A DNA stretch of 64,000 nt. Source: Peromyscus leucopus (taxonomy: Eukaryota > Chordata > Mammalia > Rodentia > Cricetidae). The notes beneath the pieces were generated by a model. It searched no databases. It saw only the letters and a list, made by a program, of their open reading frames with translations, and was not told the origin of the DNA. The position numbers were made by a program, and so were the translations under genes. The stretch lies in NCBI RefSeq assembly GCF_004664715.2, contig NC_051082.1:2824124-2888123 (forward strand), given 5' to 3'. Of the stretch, positions 54,347-64,000 are shown piece after piece (the first letter of the stretch is position 1; each line of letters opens with the position of its first letter).

Positions 54347-54918
54347 CTGGCGCCTGCTCCGTGGTGATGATGGTCGTGGTGATGATGGTGGACGTGGTGG
54401 TCTCCTGGCTCTCCTCGGAGGCGGACCCAGTTAGCTCGTTGTCCCCCTTGTCCAGCGGGCTCCCGGGGGCGCTGCTGTCGTCGGGGGCCTGTGCGGGCTC
54501 CGGGCTGTTGGGGAGCGTGGTCACCAGCGTGGTAAAGGGTACGATTTGCAGCGGGGCGGGTGCTGTGGGCTCTTCAGGGTCCCCGGGCACATGGGCTTGG
54601 TGGTGGCCGAAGCAGGGGACCCTAGTCTCTGCAGAGGCGTCGGGGTGGCCTGGGGCCTCAGCTGCCTCCGGGCCGAGTTGAGTTGCTTTAGGGACGGTAG
54701 GCCCTTCCGGAGGGCTGGGGCGTGCTGGATGCTGGCGTGGTCAGGGAGCGCAGGGGGCAAGGACCCTTCCAACCCTTCCAGCGTTTCCAGTGCGTCCTGG
54801 GAAGGCAGGGGACCCGGGGCTGCTGACGTCACTCCCTCTTCCGGGTTGCTCTCCAGCGAGGCGGCGGAGGGCAGGAGGTAGTCCGCGGAAGGGCGCGGGT
54901 CTCCCTCTGGACCACTGT
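54347..54918 (-). CDS. SEZ6L: SEZ6L exon 2: Pro/Thr-rich N-terminal region, with a frame break
   Basis: This exon encodes the extracellular, low-complexity region between signal peptide and CUB1. It starts after a pyrimidine-rich 'cttctccccag' acceptor with a codon split 1+2 and ends CCA G|gtgcgc, a weak donor. The upstream part reads (54916 downward) DSGPEGDPRPSADYLLPS, then a stretch with KGLPSLKQLNSARRQLRP and LGSPASATTK. The downstream part (to 54347) reads PGDPEEPTAPAPLQIVPF and then the Thr-rich TTTSTIITTTIITTEQAP just before the donor. Both halves are SEZ6L-like, but they lie in different frames, and the change falls within 54582-54595. The exon is 572 nt, whereas its two phases require a multiple of 3, so one base is missing (or two are extra). 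Read literally, the upstream frame meets a stop at 54523-54521. An assembly error or a real allele are both possible. No conserved fold is expected here; Ser/Thr-rich composition suggests O-glycosylation. Confidence 0.9.
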
Positions 54919-55894
54919 CTGGGGAGAAGGGGAGAAAACATAGCCATTAGCTTGGACCTGCCTCACCTCCTGTCACCTGTGAGGGTGGCCTCTAAAGGGG
55001 ACAGCCCGGACTCTTCCCTTCCCTTCCTTCCTCTCCTCACTTCCTTTTTTTCTCTCCTGAGGAGTTGGGGCTCATCGTGCTGGAGCCCACTAAGGGCTAA
55101 GACTACAGACGCTGAGGACGACAGCCTCACGGCGGCGGGAGCCGGGTGTGGGTCCCTCGCGGCGGCAGCAGGGGCGCTGCGTGTGGACCAGGAACTGCAC
55201 AGGACATGGCGGGAGGCACAGTTATCTGCCGACTGGTGAATCCGAGGCAGATTCACGAGGGGGTGTGTGAATACAGGTGGGGGCCTGGCGCTGGGGAGTG
55301 AGGTTTGCCACAGAGCAAGGAGCGTGGGGGAGGGGGAATAGGGCCAGAGCTGGGAAGGGTGGGAGCGTTGGCGCGCGGGGTCGTGCACCTTGCTCTTCTG
55401 ACTTACTTCTCCCTACATGGTCCTTGAACAGCCGTGGAGTGATGTCCTAAGATGCCCATGGCGAAGACACATGGAGCACGATAAACCCGCTCAGCGTCAC
55501 AGCTTAGTGACCATGCCTCCCACCCCCAGGGAGTGCCCTTTGGTCACTTCATTGACCCGCATGTGACCTGTATTCAGCCGCCTGTGGCTCCCAGTGTCAC
55601 TAGAGAAGACAGCGCCACACACGGCCAGCCCAGGAGAAGATCTGAGTTCCATCAGAGGGTACGGCTGAAGGAGGGTATGGTTTTGGCCACATCATTGTTT
55701 TTTTTTTCCCCCAATGGTTTACAATTAGCACTTTATCTTTCTGTGGATAGAGGATTAAAGTGTCCACACCACCTATAATGAACAAACACCAGTAGAGAGA
55801 GAGAAGACAGCAGGTCTGGATGCTCCCAGGGAAAGCCTGGACTTCGGTAAGCTCCCTCAAGCACACCAACTTCAGAGTCCAACTGCCAAGTTTC

Positions 55895-56125
55895 TTCTTA
55901 TTTTTCCTCGTGGAGACAGGGTCTCCTACAGCTCCCGTGGGCCTCCAACTTGCTATGGAGCTGAAGACGACCTAGGTCTCTCCTGCTCCTCCTGCCTCAC
56001 TACCGTAGGGCTAGGATTCCAGGGGTGTGCCACTATGCCCAGTCTTAGGTGGTATTGAGGCTCAAACCCAGGGTCTCAGGCATGCTAGGTAAGTGCTCTA
56101 CCCCCCTGAGCCGCATCCCCACCCC
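55895..56125 (-). mobile_element. Old B1-type and ID SINE pair
   Basis: B1-like 'gtggagacagggtctcctacagctcc...ccaggggtgtgccactatgccc' then an ID core 'gaggctcaaacccagggtctcaggcatgctaggtaagtgctc'. Confidence 0.7.
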
Positions 56126-56739
56126 CAAACTTGTAAGTTTCCAATGATGACTTGGTCCTGGGTGACCTTGTGCATGGAGTCCCCAGCTCTCAGAAACCGG
56201 GCTTTGTTCCTTATCAAACGAGGAGGATAGTTACGGCAGATGTGCCAATTAAACGGAACGCCCATTCGACGTGCCTGGCACTAAACCCGGCAGAGAAGAA
56301 AAGCATTAAGCCGAAGGAAAAGGAGAGGACATTAGAGACGCTGAAAAAAAAGAGACAACATGTTTCCTGCAGAAGTGAAATAAAGTACCCCAGCCTGTTG
56401 GGTTATTTCCCCCACTGCTGTGGCCAAACACCCACCAAGAAGTTGCTTAGGGATGAGCGGCTTGTTGAGGGCTCACTGTGGAGGGTTCTGTCCACCACAG
56501 CAAAGAGGCATGGCAGAGGTGAAGCTGACTGAGGATTGGAGTTCCTGAGAGCTGCTGGTTCACACCATGGCGGAGGGGAGGGAGTGGGGGAGGGAAAAGA
56601 GAGAGATGCTGCCCTTGGCTGGCTTCCTCCTTCCCCCCTTCATATTCAGTCCGGGGACCCCGTCATCCAATCCCGCTGCCCATATTCAGGATGGGTCTTC
56701 TCTCCTCAGCTCGTTGTCTTTGGAAATGTTCATGGCATC

Positions 56740-57155
56740 CGTCTTAGTTAGGGTTATTATTGCTGTGATGTGATTGCCATTTACACCATGACCAAAGCAG
56801 CTTGGGAGAGAAAGGGTTGATTTGGCTTCCAGATCACAGTCCATCATCAAAGGAAGTCAGGACAGGAACTCAAGCAGGACAGGACCCTGGAGGCAGGAGC
56901 TGGTGCAGAGGCCATGGAGGGGTGCTGCTGACTGGCTTGTTCCCCATGGCTTGCTCAGCCTGCTTTCTTATAGAACCCAGGACCACCAGCCCAGGGATGG
57001 CCTCACCCACAACAGGCTGGGCCCTCCTCCAGCAACACTAATTAAGAAAATGCCCTCCAGCTGGATCTTACGGATGCATTTTCTCAATTGAGGTTCCCTC
57101 CTTTCAGATGACTCTAGCTTATGTCAAGTTGGCCTAAAACTAGCCAGGACAGCAT
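56740..57155 (-). mobile_element. Full copy of the dispersed rodent repeat seen at 35327
   Basis: 'cttagttagggttattattgctgtgatg' to 'gtcaagttggcctaaaactagccagg'. Both ends present and uninterrupted, which gives the family's approximate length (about 415 bp). Confidence 0.8.
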
Positions 57156-57334
57156 ATCTTAAATTGGAAAACTCTAAGCTGAGTTTTCGTGGCACATGCG
57201 CAGTTTCTTCAACGAAGGGCTGGCCCAGCAGCCGCCCAGCAGAGCTGGAGAAATCAACTTCATTTCATCTCTATATGCTCCCCAGCTGCAGCTTCCTCCC
57301 TCCGAGCCCTGGTCCGCTCAGCTGTCCAGTGGGG

Positions 57335-57340
<6 letters not shown>

Positions 57341-57398
<58 letters not shown>
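57341..57398. repeat. (CT)n microsatellite
   Basis: Twenty-nine perfect CT units in intron 1. Confidence 0.97.
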
Positions 57399-57400
<2 letters not shown>

Positions 57401-58800
57401 GCTCACTGGAGCTGTCATCCCTCAGCAAGCGGATGTGCAGGGCTCTGAGGAAAAGGTCTGTGTCTCAGCCAGCACCTACCAGGTGCCAGCTGCTGCTGTC
57501 TCTCCTCATGGAAATCATAGCGTCGCCCTCTGTGGGAAGCCAGAGCGGCATGAACAACCCCAGCAGAGATCTTGAGAGATTCCCTCCTGTGGACAGAGGT
57601 CCCTGGGTTGACTGCTGTCCTTGTCCATTTCCTGCAGACGGACACCGGCTGAACCACAGCCTCTGACCTGTCAGGTGCTGCCGTCCAAATTGGTTTGTGC
57701 AGCAGCTGGGATGTCTGGTTTACTTTCATGGAGCCGGCACATGGGTGTGATCTCTGTGGACCCCAACCGTTACAGCTGGCCGCAGCCCATACACCTGTTG
57801 GGTGACGCTGACCCTCAGCCAGCATTCCTCCAAGAATGCCGGGGAGTGGGAATCCAGGAGGAGGAAGGGGTGGGTATGGGTGGCAAGAGAATAGACCAAG
57901 GTCATCTGGGAGTCAAACAGGGATTCCTGATCCAGCGCTGAGACTTCAGAGACGTAGGTTCAAGGCCTGCCAGCTGCAGTTCCTCCCCCGACCCCGGGGA
58001 GTGGGGAGCTGGCTCATTCACCTTTCTAAGCTCGGCTCCCTCTATAAAGAAAGGTCTTCCGATCAGGGATGTGGGTTTGCTCAAAAAGCTGTGGTCCAGC
58101 GCTCACCAGGGCTGTTATCTAGGGATTGATGGTGACTGCCTTAGTAGATGGGGGACTGAGAAAGGGGTCATGGGACTTATTTAGTGACAGGTCAGGGTCC
58201 CCAGTCCAGGAGACCCAGCTAGGGATGGATGTATAGCGTTTGGCTGTGGTCAAGATGGGGACCCTGAGCAGAGCTCCTTTGTGGGCCATGCTTTGTCTCC
58301 CTCTACAGGTCAAGTGGGCGGCCAGGCAGGATGAAGCCAGGGCTGCCAGTTCCTATACCGTGGGGGATGGAAGCAGCAAGTCCCGGACTCTCTGTCCCGA
58401 TGACTCTGCAGAGTCAGGCGACGGGACTGATGAACGGCCACACTGACTGATGAGCTGTTGGGTGCTGTGGCTGGCGGAGCGAGCCCTTCATACATGTATC
58501 TTGTCTTTCTAATCACGGGGAGGATAGGAAAGGTGAGGAGGAGGAGGAGGGATGAGGGGAGCCCCTGTAAGTGTGGTTGGGAGGATGCGTGGCACCACAG
58601 CAGGGACAGGAAGCAGAGTTTCACCCCTTGGCCACAGTGGCAGTGAGGGCCAGGCCTTCACTTTGACTGTTGGACTGTGCTGGTGGCAGGGTGGGCATGC
58701 GTGGTGTGCTGTTATCTCTGTTCCCCTCTTGGCATCCTTAGGAAGGAAATTTTACTCCTGCCCCTTAGAGGAACAGACAGAGGCTGGGGACACAAGGCAA

Positions 58801-58968
58801 CTTTTTTTTTTTTTTTTTTTTTTTTTTTCGAGACAGGGTTTCTCTGTGTAGCTTTGCGCCTTTCCTGGAACTCACTTGGTAGCCCAGGCTGGCCTCGAAC
58901 TCACAGAGATCCGCCTGCCTCTGCCTCCCGAGTGCTGGGATTAAAGGCGTGCGCCACCACTGCCCGGC
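58801..58968 (-). mobile_element. Young B1 SINE with long poly(A) tail
   Basis: A 27-base T-run (poly(A) on the minus strand) precedes 'cgagacagggtttctctgtgtagctttgcgcc' to 'aaaggcgtgcgccaccactgcccggc'. The intact tail and low divergence mark a recent insertion. Confidence 0.95.
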
Positions 58969-59509
58969 TTTACAAGGCGATTTTTAAGGCCACGCAGCAA
59001 AGCCAGGGTCAGTTCTAGGGTTACCTGTTCACCCTTTCTCCCCCCCTCCTTTGCCCCAAATCTATCGCTCTGTCGTTCAACATGACCACCACATGGCTTC
59101 AAATTCCCGGCGGGTCTCCTACCTCTGTCTTCCTCAAGGAACTGGGGTGCTGTGTGTCATCTGGCATCCTCCGCTCTCCCCCACCACTGTGGCCTTCTGG
59201 GAGTTCTCTCTCTTTTTAAACCTTCCCCAAGATAAACTTACCCTCTTCCCAAACTCACACCTACCAAATCTGAGGCTACAGGAGTGCATCTTAGGAAGTA
59301 GAAAATTAAAAACAAAACAAAGCAAAACCCTGCTGGTGAGTAAAAAAAAAAAAAAAAAAATACAATCAATACCTGTCACTTGTAGGTATTTACAGCTGTG
59401 ACTTTAATGGTGAATTTGAAACAACCTAGAAACCCCTGGACAAAGAGTCCCCAGGAGGGATTGCCTACATTGGGCTACCCTGTGGGCACATGGGTGAGGA
59501 ATTGTCTTC

Positions 59510-59790
59510 ATTAACTTAACTGATGCGTGAATACCCAGCAGCGCCATTCCCTAGGCAGGAGGGCCTGAGCTGTGCCATAGAGGAGGCAGCTGTGTGAGCA
59601 TAGGCAAGGGAGCAGCGAGCACTCATTGGCTGTGACGTCACTGCCACCGTGACGTCATTGCCACCGTGACGTCCTGTGACGATGGACCGTGGAATCCCGA
59701 CCCTAAACAAACCCTTTCTCCTCCGAGTTGTGATTTTTTTTTGTTTGTTTTTTCAAGGTATTGTAACCACAGCAACAAGACGGGAAATTA
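59510..59790 (+). mobile_element. Diverged dispersed repeat carrying the CRE array
   Basis: 'ccattccctaggcaggagggcctgagctg' to 'ccctaaacaaaccctttctcctccgag...gtaaccacagcaac' resembles the 3' half of the family at 35327. A 17-bp unit is triplicated within it. Confidence 0.5.
59633..59674. promoter_or_regulatory. Three CRE-type sites at 17-bp spacing
   Basis: TGACGTCA at 59633-59640 and 59650-59657 and TGACGTCC at 59667-59674. The unit is 'tgacgtcactgccaccg'. TGACGTCA is the CREB/ATF palindrome; use in vivo is not shown by sequence. Confidence 0.7.
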
Positions 59791-59939
59791 GAAAAAAACG
59801 GGCACAGTGTGGTGATTTGCAGCAGTGCACAGTGATGAAGCCAGAGCAGCCAGAGCTTCTGTCTTCTCATGCGGCTGGGGTGACCCCGAGTTCCTGGTCC
59901 TCCTGCCTCCACCTCCCAAGTGCTGTCGCACCTGGTATG

Positions 59940-60305
59940 TACAGTTTTAGGGATTGAACCCGGGGCTCTGTGCATGGTAGTAGAGCATGTTACTGATGGA
60001 GCTGGATCCCCAGCCCAAACCCTGACCATTCCCATGTATTAGGAATCTTTGGATTCCCTCTCTTTTAAAAAAAAAAAAAGGGATGCGTTTGATGTATTTT
60101 ATTCTCAATTATGTGCATACGTGTATCTCTCTCTGTGTATGTGCATGTTAGTGCAATGCTGGAGGAAGCCAGAAGGGGGCACTGGATCCTCAGGAGCTGG
60201 AGTTACTGGCAGCTGTGAGCTACCCAACGTGGGTGCTGGGATCTGACCTCAGGTCCTCTGCAAGAGCAGTGAGCACTCTTGACGCTGAGTGTCTCCAGAC
60301 CCTGG
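59940..60305 (-). mobile_element. ID and B2/B3 SINE pair
   Basis: ID core 'gggattgaacccggggctctgtgcatgg...ggatccccagccc' (59950-60017), then a B2/B3 'gaagccagaagggggcactggatcc...gggtgctgggatctgacctcaggtcctctgcaagag'. Confidence 0.75.
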
Positions 60306-60799
60306 CCTCTCCTTTCAAGCTGTTTTGAAATGTATTTGAGGTTGTTGCAGGTTGCAGAGCCCCAACTGTGCCCTCCAAACACCATCGTAGAGACCCCCAC
60401 CACCCACCTTTCTCTCTATCCTCATCTCCACACCTCACCTTTCTACTGCTGTCCTGTAGGAGACCCGTGACACCAGTGTCACAGATGAGCAAGAGCATGT
60501 GGAGTCTGCCTTCCATGCGGGGCTAATTTTACTTCGCACTGCACACTCTAGTCCGCTCAGGCTCCTTCACGCGTCAGAGCTCCTCTTTTAAGATGGCGTG
60601 GCACTCCACTGTGAACTCGGAGCATAATGGCTTCAACCTTCTGCCTGTCAGCGGCCATCTTCACTAGCCCGGTATCTCACTGACCATGTGGCGTCTGTCT
60701 GTAGTAGGCACCAGCCTGCAGGTACCTCATAGACACGTTGCCTGCATTTCCTTTAAGTACTACCTGGGACTAGGGGTCCCAGACATGATGATAGATCTA

Positions 60800-61255
60800 C
60801 CTTCATGTTTTGAGGAATCTCCAAACCCTCTCCATAATGGCCACACTGATCTGTGTTTCCACCACAGACTATGAGTGCTCCCTCTCCATAATGGCCACAC
60901 TGATCTGTGTTCCCACAGCAGAGTATGAGTGCTCCCTCTCCATGATGGCCACACTGATCTGTGTTCCCACAGCAGACTGTGAGTGCTCCCTCTCCATAAT
61001 GGCCACACTGATCTGTGTTCCCACAGCAGACTGTGAGTGCTCCCTTTCCATGATGGCCACACTGATCTGTGTTCCCACAGCAGGGTGTGAGTGCTCCCTC
61101 TCCATGATGGCCACACTGATCTGTGTTCCCACAGCAGGGTGTGAGTGCTTGCTCCTAACACTCACGCCAGCATTTCTTGTTGTTATTAACCCGTCTGTTT
61201 CAACAGCCCGTATTCTAACTGGGTGGGTGACACCCTGGTGGAAGTCCCTGTGCAT
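60800..61255 (-). mobile_element. Antisense L1 ORF2 fragment carrying a tandem array
   Basis: The minus strand encodes an L1 ORF2 C-terminal remnant (INNKKCWR-type segment, then HTLLWEHRSVWPLWRGF). The middle has been amplified in tandem (next entry). Confidence 0.65.
60837..61160. repeat. Six-copy 54-bp tandem repeat
   Basis: Units start at 60837, 60891, 60945, 60999, 61053 and 61107, an exact 54-bp period with only a few substitutions. Because 54 is a multiple of 3, long frames stay open on both strands. The minus frame repeats an 18-residue unit GSTHTLLWEHRSVWPSWR. Confidence 0.95.
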
Positions 61256-62082
61256 CAGGGAGGGTCAAACAACTGCCTTTTTCTCTCTTGCCATGTGGTT
61301 CTCCTCAATTTCACCTCCTAGGTGCAGGTGGCATGGTGGCAGGGATGGGGGGGGCATTACAAGGTGCTCTGCTGAAACCTCCTTACCCTCAATAGGAACA
61401 GAAGGGGACATTTATGTGAAGAAGGACTCCATGACTCCACCACCATCATCACATCCACCCTCTGGGACCCCAGGATGGCCGGTACCATCTCTGTAGCTAG
61501 AGCCCCACAGGAGGCGAGTCTGGCTGTCCTCAACCTCTGCCCGTCGAGGACCTTCTGATCCACAAAGGCTTCCCTCTCCTACACTGAAGTGCTCTCCCCT
61601 GCACGCAAAGCAGATCTTGCTGGCTGACTCCAAACTTCAGGCCAACTTCAGGGCTGAGGAGTGGTGTCTGTAGCCTGCCTTCCGTGAGGCCCGAGGACTC
61701 AGCTCAAACGCCAGCTGGCTGAGCACCACGCAAAGCCGAGTCCCACTGTACTCAGTCTAAATTGGATCCCAGGCTTCAGAAATGCAGCGAGTTAATAACT
61801 CGCTCTAATGGGCTTTTCCCCAGGCCCCAGGGACCACTGAGTTAAACGCATTCCTCTATTTCAGAGCACTTAGAAATCTCAGTTACACATGACAGATTCT
61901 TCCCTTATCATGTGCGCTCAGCACTCGGCCTGGGTGCTGTCAATCAACCCATCCATCCATCCGCCAGCCCTTCTGTGAAAGAGAGGCTACAAACTTTCTC
62001 CTCTGGCCGACCCTCAGCACTGTGTGATATCGCCCCTGCTCTTAGGAAGACACACGTGGGAAACCAAACACGATTGTCACAC

Positions 62083-62240
62083 AGGAGTGTGAGTGTGTGT
62101 GCGTGTGCGTGTGTGCGTGCGTGCGTGCGTGCGTGTGTGTGTGTGTGTGCGTGCGAGTGAGTGTGTGTGCGTGTGTGTGTGTGTGTGTGTGCGCGTGCGA
62201 GTGAGTGAGTGAGTGTGTGTGTGTGTGTGTGTGTGTGTTG
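62083..62240. repeat. (TG)n/(TGCG)n microsatellite
   Basis: Alternating TG, TGCG and GAGT units over about 155 bp; purine-pyrimidine alternation favours Z-DNA. Confidence 0.95.
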
Positions 62241-64000
62241 TTAATGAGATGCTCCCACTGTGGCTGCTCTCTCTGGGGACAAGCTGAGCATCTGCCTTGC
62301 TTTGTCCCTCTGTCCCTCTGTCCCTCTGTCAGGAAAACAGTTTAAACGGAAGAGGCACCAGTGCTCATCAGCTTGGGTCCTGCGAAGGTTGGGGAGTTCC
62401 TCCAACGGTGATAACACCTCCCTGTAGAAGACACCAGCAGGTGTCTGCTGACTCCACCAGGGAGGGGAGCAGGGAGTAGCAGAGAGAGGATGGGCCATGG
62501 TAGGAGGCAGCAAGGCAAGCTGGGTAGGAGACACCATCATGTTTGGACTCCTGACATGCACCAGACACCCCATGAGCACCAAAGGAGCAAGGAGGAGGAT
62601 TCAGATGTAACCAGGGGCTAATGATGTTCCCTGGAGTCCATAAACTCTAGAATATTCTGAATGTGTCAGAGGTAGGGCAGGGTGTGGACATGGTATACAC
62701 GACCGTGTCCCCATGCTACATTCCAACAAGTCCTTCTGCAGCCTGGTCCTCAGGCTTCTCCCAGGCCAGTTCTAGCTCCCTCCCTCCACACGTGGGCATG
62801 CGTTATCTTTTTGACTATTGTACCAACGGCACACAGGAAGCAACAGGAGGAAGGAGCATTATTTCCCTCCTGGTTTAGAGTAAGGTCCTTCACTCTATGA
62901 AGGCATGGCAGTGGGAGTGTGTGGCTGCCTGCTCACACCTCAGGGGACCAGGAAGCAGAATGAAGGGGATGCACGCTCTCAGCTCAGGTCACCCCACTCC
63001 TGCTTTTTATTCGGCATGGGATACTGGGTCATGGGAGGGTGCTGCTCACATTCCATAGTGACTCCTCTTCCTTCAGTTAACCCTCTCAGGAGGCTCCCTT
63101 GGAGAGGAGGTGTGCCTAAAGGGGTGCCTCACCAGCACCCCAGGGGTTTCTGATTTTTAAACGTTTGCTAGCACAGTACTAATCGCACATAATGGGGTTC
63201 CTTATGTCATTGTGATTCATGTGTATAATGAATGCATTTTGAGCATATTCACCCTGTTAATATAATGATCTTGTCCTTTGGGGCTGCCCTGTGTCCTGAC
63301 ATAGATACCTCTTCTTAAGGAAAAACGCCTCCCCTTTTTCTCTCTCTTTCCGATTTCCTCCCATGAGGTGCACACTCTTGAATCACCCCCCCACACACAC
63401 ACACTTCTTGTCTTTCCCTATCTTTCTCTTTATCCCTTATTATAACGAACCATTTCCTTTCGGATGTAGCGTCTGGGTTGTGAATGCCCACCTGCTGCCC
63501 CACCACCGTGCCTGCATGGAGTGGGTCACTCGCCAGCCTGCTGCTGCATCTGCCCAGCATGCCAGCATGGTTCCCTGCATGAGTGGGATACCCTGGCCTG
63601 GCCAGCTGGGGGTTTCCCACACATGCACAATAAGTAACACACCCCATTGCTTTCTCAATTCTGTAAACCCCCTTCCTGTTTCCAGCCAGCTCCCCCGTCT
63701 ACCTTCATGTCACTTTTTTTGGGGGTGGTGACCCAATGTATTTCATTAGGGTTACTTGCAGGAGCACGGGTAAAGCAAAGATAATTTGACAGGTGCAGGG
63801 ATGGCTTCTCAGTGTCTACACCACTGAGGGGAATGTGTCTCCCACTCCCTAGGCATTTTTTTTTTCTCAAGCAGACTTAACAATCACAAACCGGTTTGCT
63901 CAGGGACGACATGAGTGGATTCTCTTCCGTTCTCTCTTTCTCTTTGGAGGAGAGCTGATTGCCAGCAAGGGGTGGGGGGTAATGGAAGAAGGTTGGGTAG

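Larger units (their letters stand above)
54919..64000 (-). other. SEZ6L: SEZ6L intron 1 (partial, runs off the window)
   Basis: No coding exon is visible in these 9 kb. Contents: a CpG-containing non-repetitive stretch just upstream of exon 2 (about 55080-55400), B1/ID SINEs (55895-56125), a dispersed rodent repeat (56740-57155), a (CT)n tract (57341-57398) and a young B1 (58801-58968). Further on are a three-copy CRE array (59633-59674), ID and B2-type SINEs (59940-60305), an antisense L1 with a 54-bp tandem array (60800-61255) and a (TG)n tract (62083-62240). Segments 57400-58800 and 62250-64000 hold nothing I can name. Confidence 0.9.

Noticed and set aside
60810..61496. A 228-residue plus-strand ORF and two minus-strand ORFs over the 54-bp array
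   Set aside because: The period is a multiple of three, so any frame open in one unit is open in all. The minus frame is L1 ORF2 debris.

Overview
The window is mammalian, and specifically rodent, genomic DNA. It carries abundant B1, B2/B3 and ID SINEs, L1 fragments and long (CA)n, (GA)n and (CTTC)n tracts, and it has no prokaryotic features. Several B1 copies have the 'tagctttgcgcctttcctggaactcac' type of left arm that I associate with cricetid rodents. Peromyscus or a relative is my best guess from memory and is not proven by the sequence.

Almost the whole window is one gene on the minus strand, SEZ6L (seizure related 6 homolog like), a neuronal type I membrane protein of the CUB/sushi class. 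I can place 15 consecutive coding exons, exons 2 to 16 in the 17-exon numbering of the human gene, between 54918 and 1288. All have gt/ag junctions and matching phases. In coding order they give a Pro/Thr-rich N-terminal region (exon 2), CUB1 (exons 3+4), sushi1 (5), CUB2 (6+7), sushi2 (8), CUB3 (9+10), sushi3, 4 and 5 (11, 12, 13), a 33-nt juxtamembrane exon (14), the transmembrane helix (15) and most of the cytoplasmic tail with an NPxY motif (16). Exon 1 (signal peptide and promoter) lies beyond 64000. The last exon lies below position 1.

One oddity in the gene is that exon 2 does not stay in one frame. Both halves are clearly SEZ6L, but the frame changes around 54582-54595, equivalent to a one-base loss.

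A second gene is nested in the 19-kb intron 9 on the opposite (+) strand. It is an intronless 439-452 residue coiled-coil protein of the CCDC121 family (29300/29339-30658), followed by a polyadenylation signal about 750 bp downstream. Upstream are a CpG-enriched stretch, a GC-box-like C-rich degenerate array and a perfect 25-nt direct repeat. Together these look like a retrogene with a possible acquired promoter.

The rest is introns. Notable contents are two large tandem arrays in intron 11 (a (TG)n/'gtgagca' array and a ~25-bp minisatellite of about 28 units). Intron 9 also holds an old L1 preceded by degenerate ~80-bp monomers. In intron 1 there are an antisense L1 fragment amplified as six 54-bp units and three CRE-type sites at exact 17-bp spacing. 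I saw no rRNA, tRNA (other than tRNA-derived SINEs) or CRISPR features.
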